In this document: in pieces, positions 26,116 through 34,400 of the stretch
Numbering within the stretch: position 1 is the stretch's first letter
How the letters are laid out: every line of letters begins with the position of its first letter
From: Methylobacterium hispanicum
Lineage (GTDB): Bacteria > Pseudomonadota > Alphaproteobacteria > Rhizobiales > Beijerinckiaceae
Assembly: GCF_022179285.1 (NCBI RefSeq)
Contig: NZ_BPQO01000042.1
Span: 1-45,411 of the forward strand
DNA length: 45,411 nucleotides
Reading direction: 5' to 3'
Made by a program: the position numbers and the translations under genes
Notes under the pieces: model-generated
Database searches by the model: none
What the model saw: the letters and a program-made list of their open reading frames with translations, nothing else
Told to the model about the DNA's origin: nothing

Positions 26116-27354
26116 ATGGCGCGTTCACCGACCCCGACCATCGATCCGGCCCTCGATGCCGCGGCCCTGCTCCGGCGCGTCGGCTTCTTCGGACTGTTCG
26201 TCGTGGTGCCGGTGGTGTCGCAGGTGGCGCGCCGCGCCTCCGTGATCCTGGCGCCGATCGCCGTCGTGCTCCTCGTCATCGCCAGCGCCATCGACGGGCG
26301 CCAGCGCCGCCTCGGACCGCTCGGGCTGCGCCTGCTCGGCTCGCCGGCCTTCCTGGCCGGCATGCTGGTGGTGCTCTGGTCCGCCCTGTCGCTCGCCTGG
26401 ACGCCGTTCCTGGGCGCCGCCGCCGAGCGGCTGGCCAACCTCGTCGCGGTGATCCTGCTGACGCTGATGGGCTATCTCTCGCTGCCCGACCGGATGCGCT
26501 CGGCCAACCTCTACCTGCTGCCGCTCGGCGTCACCGTCGCGGCCCTGGTGGCGGTGCTGCTCGGCCTGTTCGGCGAGCAGCTGATGCGCGGCAGCGCGGA
26601 GGACGACGGCGCCCTCAGCCGCGGCCTGACGCTGCTCGCCCTGCTGGTCTGGCCGGCCGTGGCGTGGCTGCGCTCGCGCCGCCGCGACCGCGAGGCGTTG
26701 GCGATCGCGCTCGCCGTGGCCGCCGCGCTGGCGATCTCGCCGAACCTCACGCAGATCGTGGCCCTCGTGGTCGGCGCGCTGGCCTTCGCGGTGACGAGCT
26801 GGCGGCCGCGCCTCGGCGTGCTGCTGACGGCGGGCATCAGCGCGGGCCTCCTCGCGGCGGCCCCGCTGCTGCCCTTCCTCGCCCGGCCGGTCGGCGCGGC
26901 CCTGTTCGGGCCGCTGGCGCCCGGCGTGCTGTCGCTGAAGAGCTGGCAGAAGGTCGTCACCTCGGAGCCGCTCCGCCTCATCACCGGCCACGGCTTCGAG
27001 ACGGCGCTGCGCGGCCGCTTCGCCGGGCTGGTGCCGATGAACGCGCCGACGACGGCGCTGTTCGAGTTCTGGTACGAACTCGGCGTGGTCGGCTCGCTCG
27101 CCGCCGCCTTCGCCCTCTACGCCTCGATCCGGCGGGCGGGGCGCGACAACCCGCTCCTGGTGCCGGGCGCGATGGCGGCCTTCGCCAGCGCCTTCACCAT
27201 CGCGTGCATCGGCGTCGGCCTCACCGTAGTCTGGTGGCTCACCGCGATCGCGCTGACCATCCTCGTCTTCGTGGCGATCGAGCGCGGCCAGTTCCGCACC
27301 AGCCGCCCGAAGATCAGCCGCCTGCGGCGCATCCGGGACGGGGACGCGGGCTAG
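26116..27354 (+). CDS. O-antigen ligase/polymerase-like membrane protein
   Basis: 412 residues with about ten to twelve membrane helices. The layout resembles the Wzy/WaaL superfamily: paired N-terminal helices, WSALSLAWTPFLGAAAERL (the conserved S-x-W-x-P region), a larger periplasmic loop around residues 270-325 (SLKSWQKVVTSEPLRLITGHGFETALRGRF), and closing helices. Such proteins join or polymerise lipid-linked glycans at the periplasmic face. The donor and acceptor are unknown, and no O-antigen genes adjoin it. It converges with the zincin gene, sharing CTAG at 27351-27354. Confidence 0.7.
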   Translation: MARSPTPTIDPALDAAALLRRVGFFGLFVVVPVVSQVARRASVILAPIAVVLLVIASAIDGRQRRLGPLGLRLLGSPAFLAGMLVVLWSALSLAWTPFLGAAAERLANLVAVILLTLMGYLSLPDRMRSANLYLLPLGVTVAALVAVLLGLFGEQLMRGSAEDDGALSRGLTLLALLVWPAVAWLRSRRRDREALAIALAVAAALAISPNLTQIVALVVGALAFAVTSWRPRLGVLLTAGISAGLLAAAPLLPFLARPVGAALFGPLAPGVLSLKSWQKVVTSEPLRLITGHGFETALRGRFAGLVPMNAPTTALFEFWYELGVVGSLAAAFALYASIRRAGRDNPLLVPGAMAAFASAFTIACIGVGLTVVWWLTAIALTILVFVAIERGQFRTSRPKISRLRRIRDGDAG

Positions 27355-27779
27355 GCGATCTCCGCCGCCGCCTCGATCCGGGCCATGTCGTCGTCCGAGA
27401 GGCCGAAATGGTGGCCGATCTCGTGAATCAGCACGTGGGCGACGAGGTGGCCCAGCGTCTCGTCGTGCTCGGCCCAGTAGTCGAGCAGCGGTCGGCGGTA
27501 GAGCCAGACCGCGTTCGGCATCTGACCGGTGACCATCTCGCCCGCCTGCGCCAGCCCGACGCCGCGGAACAGGCCGAGCAGGTCGAACTCGCTCTCGCAC
27601 GCCATCTCGGCCAGCGTCTCTTCGTCGGGGAAATCGTCCACGACGATGCGCACGCCCGCACACAGCGCGCGGAACGCCTCCGGCAGGCCCGCGAAGGCGG
27701 CGTCGGCCAGCGCCTCGATCTGGGCGAGGCTCGGCGCCTTGGCGGCGGCGAGCGCGGCGGTGTCGGGCTGGCCGCTCAC
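27351..27779 (-). CDS. Small MMP-like metallopeptidase family protein (minimal zincin)
   Basis: 142 residues from GTG 27779. Residues ~15-140 form the minimal metalloprotease-like domain, with the zinc motif H119-E-I-G-H123 followed by HFGLSDDD. The aspartate beyond the HExxHxxG motif is consistent with a third ligand. It is cytoplasmic, having no signal. Substrates are unknown and activity has rarely been shown for this family. The start overlaps the HAD gene stop by four bases (GTGA on the minus strand), so it is coupled to that gene. Confidence 0.9.
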   Translation of the reverse strand: MSGQPDTAALAAAKAPSLAQIEALADAAFAGLPEAFRALCAGVRIVVDDFPDEETLAEMACESEFDLLGLFRGVGLAQAGEMVTGQMPNAVWLYRRPLLDYWAEHDETLGHLVAHVLIHEIGHHFGLSDDDMARIEAAAEIA

Positions 27780-28507
27780 GGGGTTGTCGCCGGGATCACG
27801 CAGCCCTCCAGGAAACCCGCGAGGTCGTCGGTGATGTGGTCGATATGCGGCTCCTGCACCGCCGCCTGCTCGAAGGCCTCGCGATAGGGATCGGCGATCT
27901 TGGGCACCACCAGCACCGTCGCCATGCCGAGATCGTGCGGCACCACGAGGTTGCGGGCGATGTCCTCGAAGAGCGCCGCGCGCGTCGGGTCGATGCCGTG
28001 CCGGTCGAGGAAGCGCTCGTAGGTCGAGCGCTCGGGCTTGGGCACGAAATCGGCCGCCGCGATGTCGAACACGTCCTCGAAATGCTCGAGGATGCCGAGC
28101 TTCTCGGCCACCCGCTCGGCGTGGCGGCGCGAGCCGTTGGTGAGGATGAGCTTGCGGCCCGGCAGCCGCTCGATCGCGTCGCCGAGCGCGGCGTCGAGCC
28201 GGATCGTCGAGTGGTCGATGTCGTGGGCGAAGTCGAGGAAGTCGTGCGGATCGACGCCCTCCTCGACCATCAGCGCCTTCAGGGTGGTGCCGTAGCGGTG
28301 GTAGAAGTGCTTCTGCAGGGCACGCGCCGAGAGGCCGTCGAGCCCATAGAGGCGCATCACGTAGAGCGTGATGCGCTCGTCCACCTGCGGCCACACCATC
28401 GCGTCGCTGGGGTAGAGCGTGTTGTCGAGGTCGAACACCCAGGTATCGACGCGGTCGAAACCGCGGGCATCGGGTGTCGTGAGGCGACAGGCTTCGGGCA
28501 GGTACAC
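27776..28507 (-). CDS. HAD-family pyrimidine 5'-nucleotidase
   Basis: 243 residues from GTG 28507. HAD motif I is VFDLDNTLYPSD, motif II is LILTNGSRRHAERV, motif III Lys lies in ADFVPKPERSTYERF, and motif IV is LFEDIARNLVVPHDLGM. The SDT1/pyrimidine 5'-nucleotidase branch is recognised by DLDNTLYP and the helical cap. It probably dephosphorylates UMP/CMP or related nucleotides. It lies 55 bases after argB on the same strand and overlaps the zincin gene. Confidence 0.9.
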   Translation of the reverse strand: MYLPEACRLTTPDARGFDRVDTWVFDLDNTLYPSDAMVWPQVDERITLYVMRLYGLDGLSARALQKHFYHRYGTTLKALMVEEGVDPHDFLDFAHDIDHSTIRLDAALGDAIERLPGRKLILTNGSRRHAERVAEKLGILEHFEDVFDIAAADFVPKPERSTYERFLDRHGIDPTRAALFEDIARNLVVPHDLGMATVLVVPKIADPYREAFEQAAVQEPHIDHITDDLAGFLEGCVIPATTP

Positions 28508-28562
28508 GAGGCTCTCGACGGCGCAAGGGGGCGACCGGGCGTGCCCGGCCGCGGGAGCAGGA

Positions 28563-29456
28563 TCAGGCCCTGCGGATCAGGGTGCCGGCACCGTAATCGG
28601 TGAACAGCTCCAGCAGCACCGCATGGTTGACCTTGCCGTTGAGGATGACCACCGCCTCGACGCCCTGATCGATCGCGTAGATGCAGGTCTCGATCTTCGG
28701 GATCATGCCGCCCGTGATCGTGCCGTCCGCGATCAGCCGCCGGCAATCCTCGACGGTGAGTTCCGGGATCAGGTTCTTGTCCTTGTCGAGCACCCCCGGC
28801 ACGTCGGTGAGCAGCAGGAGGCGCTTGGCGCGCAGCGCCCCCGCGATGGCGCCCGCGAAGGTGTCGGCGTTGACGTTGTAGGTCTGCCCGTCCGCCCCGT
28901 AGGCGACGGGGGCGAGCACCGGGATCAGCTCGGCCTTCAGCACCGCGTCGAGCACGCCGCGCTCGACGTGCTCCGGCTCGCCGACGAGGCCGAGATCGAC
29001 CACCTGCTCGACCATGCTGTCGGGGTCGCGCACGGTCTTGGTCGCGCGCTTGGCCCGGACCATGTTGCCGTCCTTGCCGCACAGGCCGATCGCCCGGCCG
29101 CCCTCGGCCGAGATCCAGCCGACGATCTGCTTGTTGATCGAGCCGGCGAGCACCATCTCGACCACCTCGACGGTCGGCTCGTCGGTGACGCGCAGGCCGC
29201 CGCGGAACTCCGACTGGATGCCGAGCCGGTCGAGCATCCGGCCGATCTGCGGACCGCCGCCGTGGACCACGATCGGCTTGAGGCCGGACTGCTCCAGCAG
29301 CACCACGTCCTCGGCGAAATCCTCCGCCGCCGCCCGGTCGCCCATGGCGTGGCCGCCGTACTTGATCACCACGATCTCCTGATCGTAGCGCTGCATGTGG
29401 GGCAGCGCCTGGGCCAGGACCTCGGCACGGACGTGCACGTTGGGCAGTTCGGTCAT
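28563..29456 (-). CDS. argB: Acetylglutamate kinase ArgB
   Basis: 297 residues from ATG 29456. Landmarks are IVVIKYGGHAMGD (phosphate-binding lysine), KPIVVHGGGPQIGRML, the AEGGRAIGLCGKDGN region, NADTFAGAIAGAL and GGMIPKIETCI. It phosphorylates N-acetylglutamate in the second step of arginine synthesis. The N-terminal ~30 residues (VRAEVLAQALPHMQRY) match the helix that forms hexamers in arginine-inhibited enzymes, so feedback by arginine is likely. It leads the minus-strand operon argB, nucleotidase, zincin. Confidence 0.97.
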   Translation of the reverse strand: MTELPNVHVRAEVLAQALPHMQRYDQEIVVIKYGGHAMGDRAAAEDFAEDVVLLEQSGLKPIVVHGGGPQIGRMLDRLGIQSEFRGGLRVTDEPTVEVVEMVLAGSINKQIVGWISAEGGRAIGLCGKDGNMVRAKRATKTVRDPDSMVEQVVDLGLVGEPEHVERGVLDAVLKAELIPVLAPVAYGADGQTYNVNADTFAGAIAGALRAKRLLLLTDVPGVLDKDKNLIPELTVEDCRRLIADGTITGGMIPKIETCIYAIDQGVEAVVILNGKVNHAVLLELFTDYGAGTLIRRA

Positions 29457-29719
29457 CGCATTCCCTCGCGCCCGGTCGGCACCCCGAGCGGGCGGACTTC
29501 TAGCGGAAGTGTCGGCGCCTGCGAAGCCGCGGGCGCCCGCCCGTCATAGGCGCGCTCCTTGATCACTTCATGATGGTCCATCCGGCCGGGGCTGGCACCC
29601 GGACGGAACATCCGGCAAAAGCTGGGCCATTCGGGGCCGTCGCCTCAATCTCACCGCGAATCCGGGCGAGGGGCGGGGCCGGGCCGCCGGGGCTCCCCGG
29701 AACACAGGAAAAGGCGTCC
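29457..29719. promoter_or_regulatory. Divergent argB/ugd intergenic region
   Basis: 263 bases separate the divergent argB and ugd starts and should hold both promoters. I could not assign a convincing -35/-10 pair. AGGAAAAGG ahead of the ugd ATG serves as its ribosome binding site. An open frame in phase with ugd begins at 29570 but shows no family similarity before the ATG at 29720. Confidence 0.4.
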
Positions 29720-31039
29720 ATGCGCATCGCGATGATCGGGTCCGGCTATGTGGGCCTCGTCTCGGGCACCTGCTTCGCGGATTTCGGCCATCAGGTCGTC
29801 TGCGTGGACAAGGATCCGGCCAAGATCGCGGCGCTCAACGCCGGGCGCATGCCGATCTACGAGCCCGGCCTCGACGCGCTGGTGGCCGAGAACGTCGAGC
29901 AGGGCCGCCTCAGCTTCACCACCGAGCTGAAGCCCGCGGTCGCCGAGGCCGACGCCGTGTTCATCGCGGTCGGCACGCCGTCGCGCCGCGGCGACGGCTT
30001 CGCCGACCTCTCCTTCGTGTTCGCGGCAGCCCGCGAGATCGCCGAGGCGGTGAACGGGTTCACGGTCGTCGTCACCAAGTCCACCGTGCCGGTCGGCACC
30101 GGCGACGAGGTCGAGCGCATCATCCGGGAGATCCGCCCCGACGCCGAGGTCGCGGTCGCCTCCAATCCCGAGTTCCTGCGCGAGGGCGCGGCGATCGGCG
30201 ACTTCAAGCGGCCCGACCGCATCGTGGTCGGCGCCGAGGACCCGCGCGCCGAGGAGGTGCTCCGGGAGATCTACCGCCCGCTCTTCCTCAACCAGGCGCC
30301 GATCCTCGTCACCGGCCGGCGCACGGCGGAGCTGACCAAGTACGCCGCCAACGCGTTCCTGGCCACCAAGATCACCTTCATCAACGAGATCGCCGACCTC
30401 TGCGAGCAGGTCGGCGCCGACGTGCAGCAGGTCGCCCGCGGCATCGGGCTCGACAACCGCATCGGCGCGAAGTTCCTGCACGCGGGCCCCGGCTACGGCG
30501 GCTCCTGCTTCCCGAAGGACACGCTGGCGCTGGTCAAGACCGCGCAGGACGCGGGCACCCCGGTGCGGCTCGTCGAGACGGTGGTCGCCGTCAACGACAG
30601 CCGCAAGCGCGCCATGGCCCGCAAGGTGGTGCAGGCCTGCGGCGGCTCGGTGCGCGGCAAGACGGTGGCGGTGCTCGGCCTGACCTTCAAACCGAACACC
30701 GACGACATGCGCGACGCGCCCTCGCTCTCGATCATCACCGGCCTGCAGGACGCGGGCGCCCGGGTGCGCGCCTACGATCCGGAGGGCATGGAGGCCGCCA
30801 AGCCCCTGCTCGGCGAGGTCGCGTATGCCCGCGACGCCTACGACTGCGCCGAGGGCGCCGACGCCCTGGTGATCGTGACCGAGTGGAACGCCTTCCGGGC
30901 GCTCGATCTCGCCCGCCTCGGACAGGCCATGGCGGGCCGCGTCCTCGTCGATCTGCGCAACGTGTACGATCAGGCGAGTGTGCAGCGGCACGGCTTTCGC
31001 TACGTCAGCGTCGGCCGTCCAGGCGACGCGGAGGCCTGA
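29720..31039 (+). CDS. ugd: UDP-glucose 6-dehydrogenase
   Basis: 439 residues from ATG 29720. The NAD-binding motif is MIGSGYVGLVSGTCFADFG; catalytic Cys263 lies in GPGYGGSCFPKDTLAL; the C-terminal UDP-binding domain has VLGLTFKPNTDDMRDAPS. It oxidises UDP-glucose to UDP-glucuronate with two NAD+, supplying glucuronate and derived sugars for surface polysaccharides. In Sinorhizobium the equivalent enzyme is RkpK, needed for K-antigen and LPS. It lies directly upstream of the RkpA-like synthase, but 460 bases and a hairpin separate them. Confidence 0.95.
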   Translation: MRIAMIGSGYVGLVSGTCFADFGHQVVCVDKDPAKIAALNAGRMPIYEPGLDALVAENVEQGRLSFTTELKPAVAEADAVFIAVGTPSRRGDGFADLSFVFAAAREIAEAVNGFTVVVTKSTVPVGTGDEVERIIREIRPDAEVAVASNPEFLREGAAIGDFKRPDRIVVGAEDPRAEEVLREIYRPLFLNQAPILVTGRRTAELTKYAANAFLATKITFINEIADLCEQVGADVQQVARGIGLDNRIGAKFLHAGPGYGGSCFPKDTLALVKTAQDAGTPVRLVETVVAVNDSRKRAMARKVVQACGGSVRGKTVAVLGLTFKPNTDDMRDAPSLSIITGLQDAGARVRAYDPEGMEAAKPLLGEVAYARDAYDCAEGADALVIVTEWNAFRALDLARLGQAMAGRVLVDLRNVYDQASVQRHGFRYVSVGRPGDAEA

Positions 31040-31498
31040 GCCGCGCGCCCATGCCGTGGCGGCATGGCGACAATACCGGAGCGGGACTGTTCCGGAACGC
31101 GATTGCTTCCACCACCGGGGTCGGTGGTCGATGCAGCGTGAGCGCAGCGAGACCGTCTGTCCCGCCGCGGATGTCGTCGGATTCGCGCAAGTCGTGCCCC
31201 GGCCGCGAACGAACATCCATTCGACGGACGGCGGGCAAAGCGGCCGAATTAAGGCAACGATCCTGCGGCACCGCAACAAACGGAATCGTCGGACTGCACT
31301 TTGTCAATGCGGCAGGTCCAGCAGGCCTGAATCGACGTTGATGAATACATGCCACAGCCCGATGCATTCGGGCAACAGCCCACATCGTCCCAGCTCTCGC
31401 CGGTTTGCCTCCGCATTGGAGCCATACTAAGGGATCAAGGGAATGCCCCGTGGCCGGCGGACGAATCGGCTCCCGTAACGAGCGTGTGCGAACCGAAC
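31040..31498 (+). promoter_or_regulatory. Long leader between ugd and the synthase gene
   Basis: About 460 bases, visibly less GC-rich than the flanks from about 31180 on. It contains hairpins 31049-31067 (8 bp) and 31111-31128 (7 bp) and a 10-base palindrome GTTCCGGAAC at 31089-31098, a possible operator. In-frame codons run from ATG 31349 into the synthase but show no resemblance to the family before residue 51. I could not assign a promoter. Confidence 0.45.
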
Positions 31499-34400
31499 GT
31501 GACTCAACGTACAGATATCGCCATCGTCGGTCGTGCCTGCCGCCTGCCCGGCGCTTCGAGCGTCGATGGCCTCTGGCAGCTTCTGACCGAGCCGCGCTGC
31601 GCGGTGAGCCGCGTCCCCGATGATCGCTGGTCGCTGGACCGCTTCGGCCACCCGCGCGCGCAGGAGCGCGGCAAGAGCTACACCTGGGCGGCGGGCGTGC
31701 TGGACGACGTCTGGTCGTTCGACCCGGCGGTGTTCGGCATCTCGCCGCGCGAGGCCGAGCAGATGGACCCGCAGCAGCGCCTGCTGCTGGAGCTGACCTG
31801 GGAAGCCCTGGAGGATGCGGGGCTTCGTCCCTCCGCGGTCGCCGGCTCGCAGATCGGCGTGTTCGTCGGCGCCTCCTCGCTCGATTACGGCAACCTGCGC
31901 ATCCTCGACGCCTCGTCGGGCGACGCCTACGCGGCCACCGGCAACACGCTCTCGATCCTCTCCAACCGCATCTCCTACATCTTCGACCTGAAGGGTCCGA
32001 GCTTCACGGTCGACACCGCCTGCTCGTCCTCGCTGGTCGCGCTCGACAACGCCGTGCAGGCGATCCAGTCCGGCCGCATCGACACGGCGGTGGTCGCGGG
32101 CGTGAACGTGCTCGCGAGCCCGTTCAACTTCATCTGCTTCTCGAACGCGCAGATGCTCTCGCGCACCGGCCTGTGCCAGGCCTTCTCGGCCAACGCCGAC
32201 GGCTACGTGCGCTCGGAGGGCGGCGTCGTCCTCGTGCTGCAATCGGCCGAGGCCGCCATGCGGGCGGACGCCACCGTGCGCGGCCGCATCGTCGCCTCGG
32301 GCGTCAACTCGGACGGGCGCACCACCGGCATCTCGCTGCCCTCCGGCTACGCGCAGGGCGCGCTGCTCGAGAAGGTCTACCGCGAGGCCGAGATCGACCT
32401 CGACCGGATCGCCTTCGTGGAGGCGCACGGCACCGGCACCCCGGTCGGCGACCCGATCGAGGCCTCGGCCATCGGGACGAAGCTCGGCCGCCTGCGCAAG
32501 GCGCCGCTGCCGATCGGCTCGATCAAGACCAATATCGGCCACACCGAGCCGACCTCGGGCCTCGCCGGCCTGCTCAAGGCCAGCCTCGCGCTCGAGCACG
32601 ACCTCGTCCCGGCCTCGCTCCACTCCGCCGAGCTCAACCCCGACATCCCGTTCGGCGAGCTGAACCTCGACGTGGTGCGGCAGGCCCGCCCGATCGCGCG
32701 GGGCACGGCGGAGCGCTTCGCGGGCGTCAACTCCTTCGGCTTCGGCGGCACCAACGCCCACGTCGTCCTCAGCGACGCGGAGCCGACCGCCCGCGTCGCG
32801 ATGGCGGGTCCAGCGAGCGAGGGGCCCGAAGTGCTGCTGCTCTCGGCCCAGAGCCGCGCGGCGCTCAACGACCTCGCGCTCGACTACGCCGAGCGCTTCG
32901 AGCGGGCCGACGCCGCCGAGGCCAAGCGGATCGCGGCCGGCGCCGCCCACCGCCGCGAGCGCCTGAACGCGCGCCTCGCGATCCCGCTCGACGGTAAGAC
33001 CGATGTGGCTGCGACCCTGCGCGCGGTCGGCGAGGGCGAGGACAATGCGGATGCCGTGACCGGCACGGCGATCGACCGCGCCGCCGAGGTCGCCTTCATC
33101 TATTCCGGCAACGGCAGCCAGTGGGCCGGCATGGGCCGCGAGGCCTACGCCGAGAACGCCGTGTTCCGCGCCGCTTTCGACCGTATCGACGCGCTGTTCC
33201 AGCCCTACGCCAAGTGGTCGCTGAAGGAGGCGCTCGAGGCCGAGGACCTCGACAAGCGCCTCGCGCTCACCAGCGTCTCGCAGCCGCTGATCTTCGCGAT
33301 CCAGAGCGCCTCGACCACGGCGCTGCGCGCCCGCGGCCTGAACCCGGCCTACGTGCTCGGCCACAGCGTCGGCGAGATCGCGGCCGCCGAGGCCGCCGGC
33401 ATCCTCAGCCTCGAACAGGCCGTGCGGGTGATCTTCTACCGCAGCCACCACCAGGAGACGACGCGCGGCCAGGGCACCATGGCGGTGCTCCTGATGCCCG
33501 TCGAGGAGGTGCCGGGCGCGCTCAAGGAGTTCCCCACCCTCGACATCGCCGCCTACAACAGCCCGAAGGCCGTGACCGTCGCGGGGCCCGTGGCCGATAT
33601 CGACGCGGCGCTGAAGGCGCTCTCGCGCAAGCGCCGCCGCGGGCGCAAGCTCGACCTCGACTACCCCTTCCACGGCCGGATCATGGATCCGACCGAGAAG
33701 CCGCTGCTGCGTGACCTCGCCGGCCTGAAGCCCTCGGCCGGCACCACCCGCATGGTCTCGACCGTCACCGGCAAGATCCTCTCGGGCGAGGAATTCGGCG
33801 CGACCTACTGGTGGCGCAACATCCGCGAGCCGGTCCGCTTCTGCGACGCGGTGCAGGAGGCGACCCGCCAGGGCGCCCGCATCTTCGTCGAGGTGGGCCC
33901 GCGCGCGACCCTGATGTCCCACGTCGGCGACGCGATCGAGCCGCTCGGCATCGACAACGCCGTCGTCGGCGTGATGCACCGCAAGGAAGCCGGCGGCGAT
34001 CCGATCGCCAAGGCGGTCAGCGCCGCCCTGGTCCAGGGCGCGGCCGTGGACGAGGCCCTGCTGTTCGGCGCGGCGCCCAAGGGCGCGATCGGCCTGCCGA
34101 CCTATCCCTGGCAGCGCCGCTCCTTCCGGCTGGCCGAGACCACCGAGAGCGTCGGCGCGACCTCGGCGCGGCACTACCACCCGCTGATCGGCTCGCGCAC
34201 CACGCCCGACGGACTTGAGTGGAACGGCTTCGTGGACACCGTCACGGTGCCCGAACTCGACGACCACCGCATCGAGGGCCAGGCGATCATGCCGGGCGCC
34301 GGCTTCGTCGAGATGGCGCTCGCCTGCGCCCGCGAGGCCCTGCGCAGCGACGAGATCGTCCTCGCCGACTTCGAGATCCACGCGCCGATGGTCTTCAACG

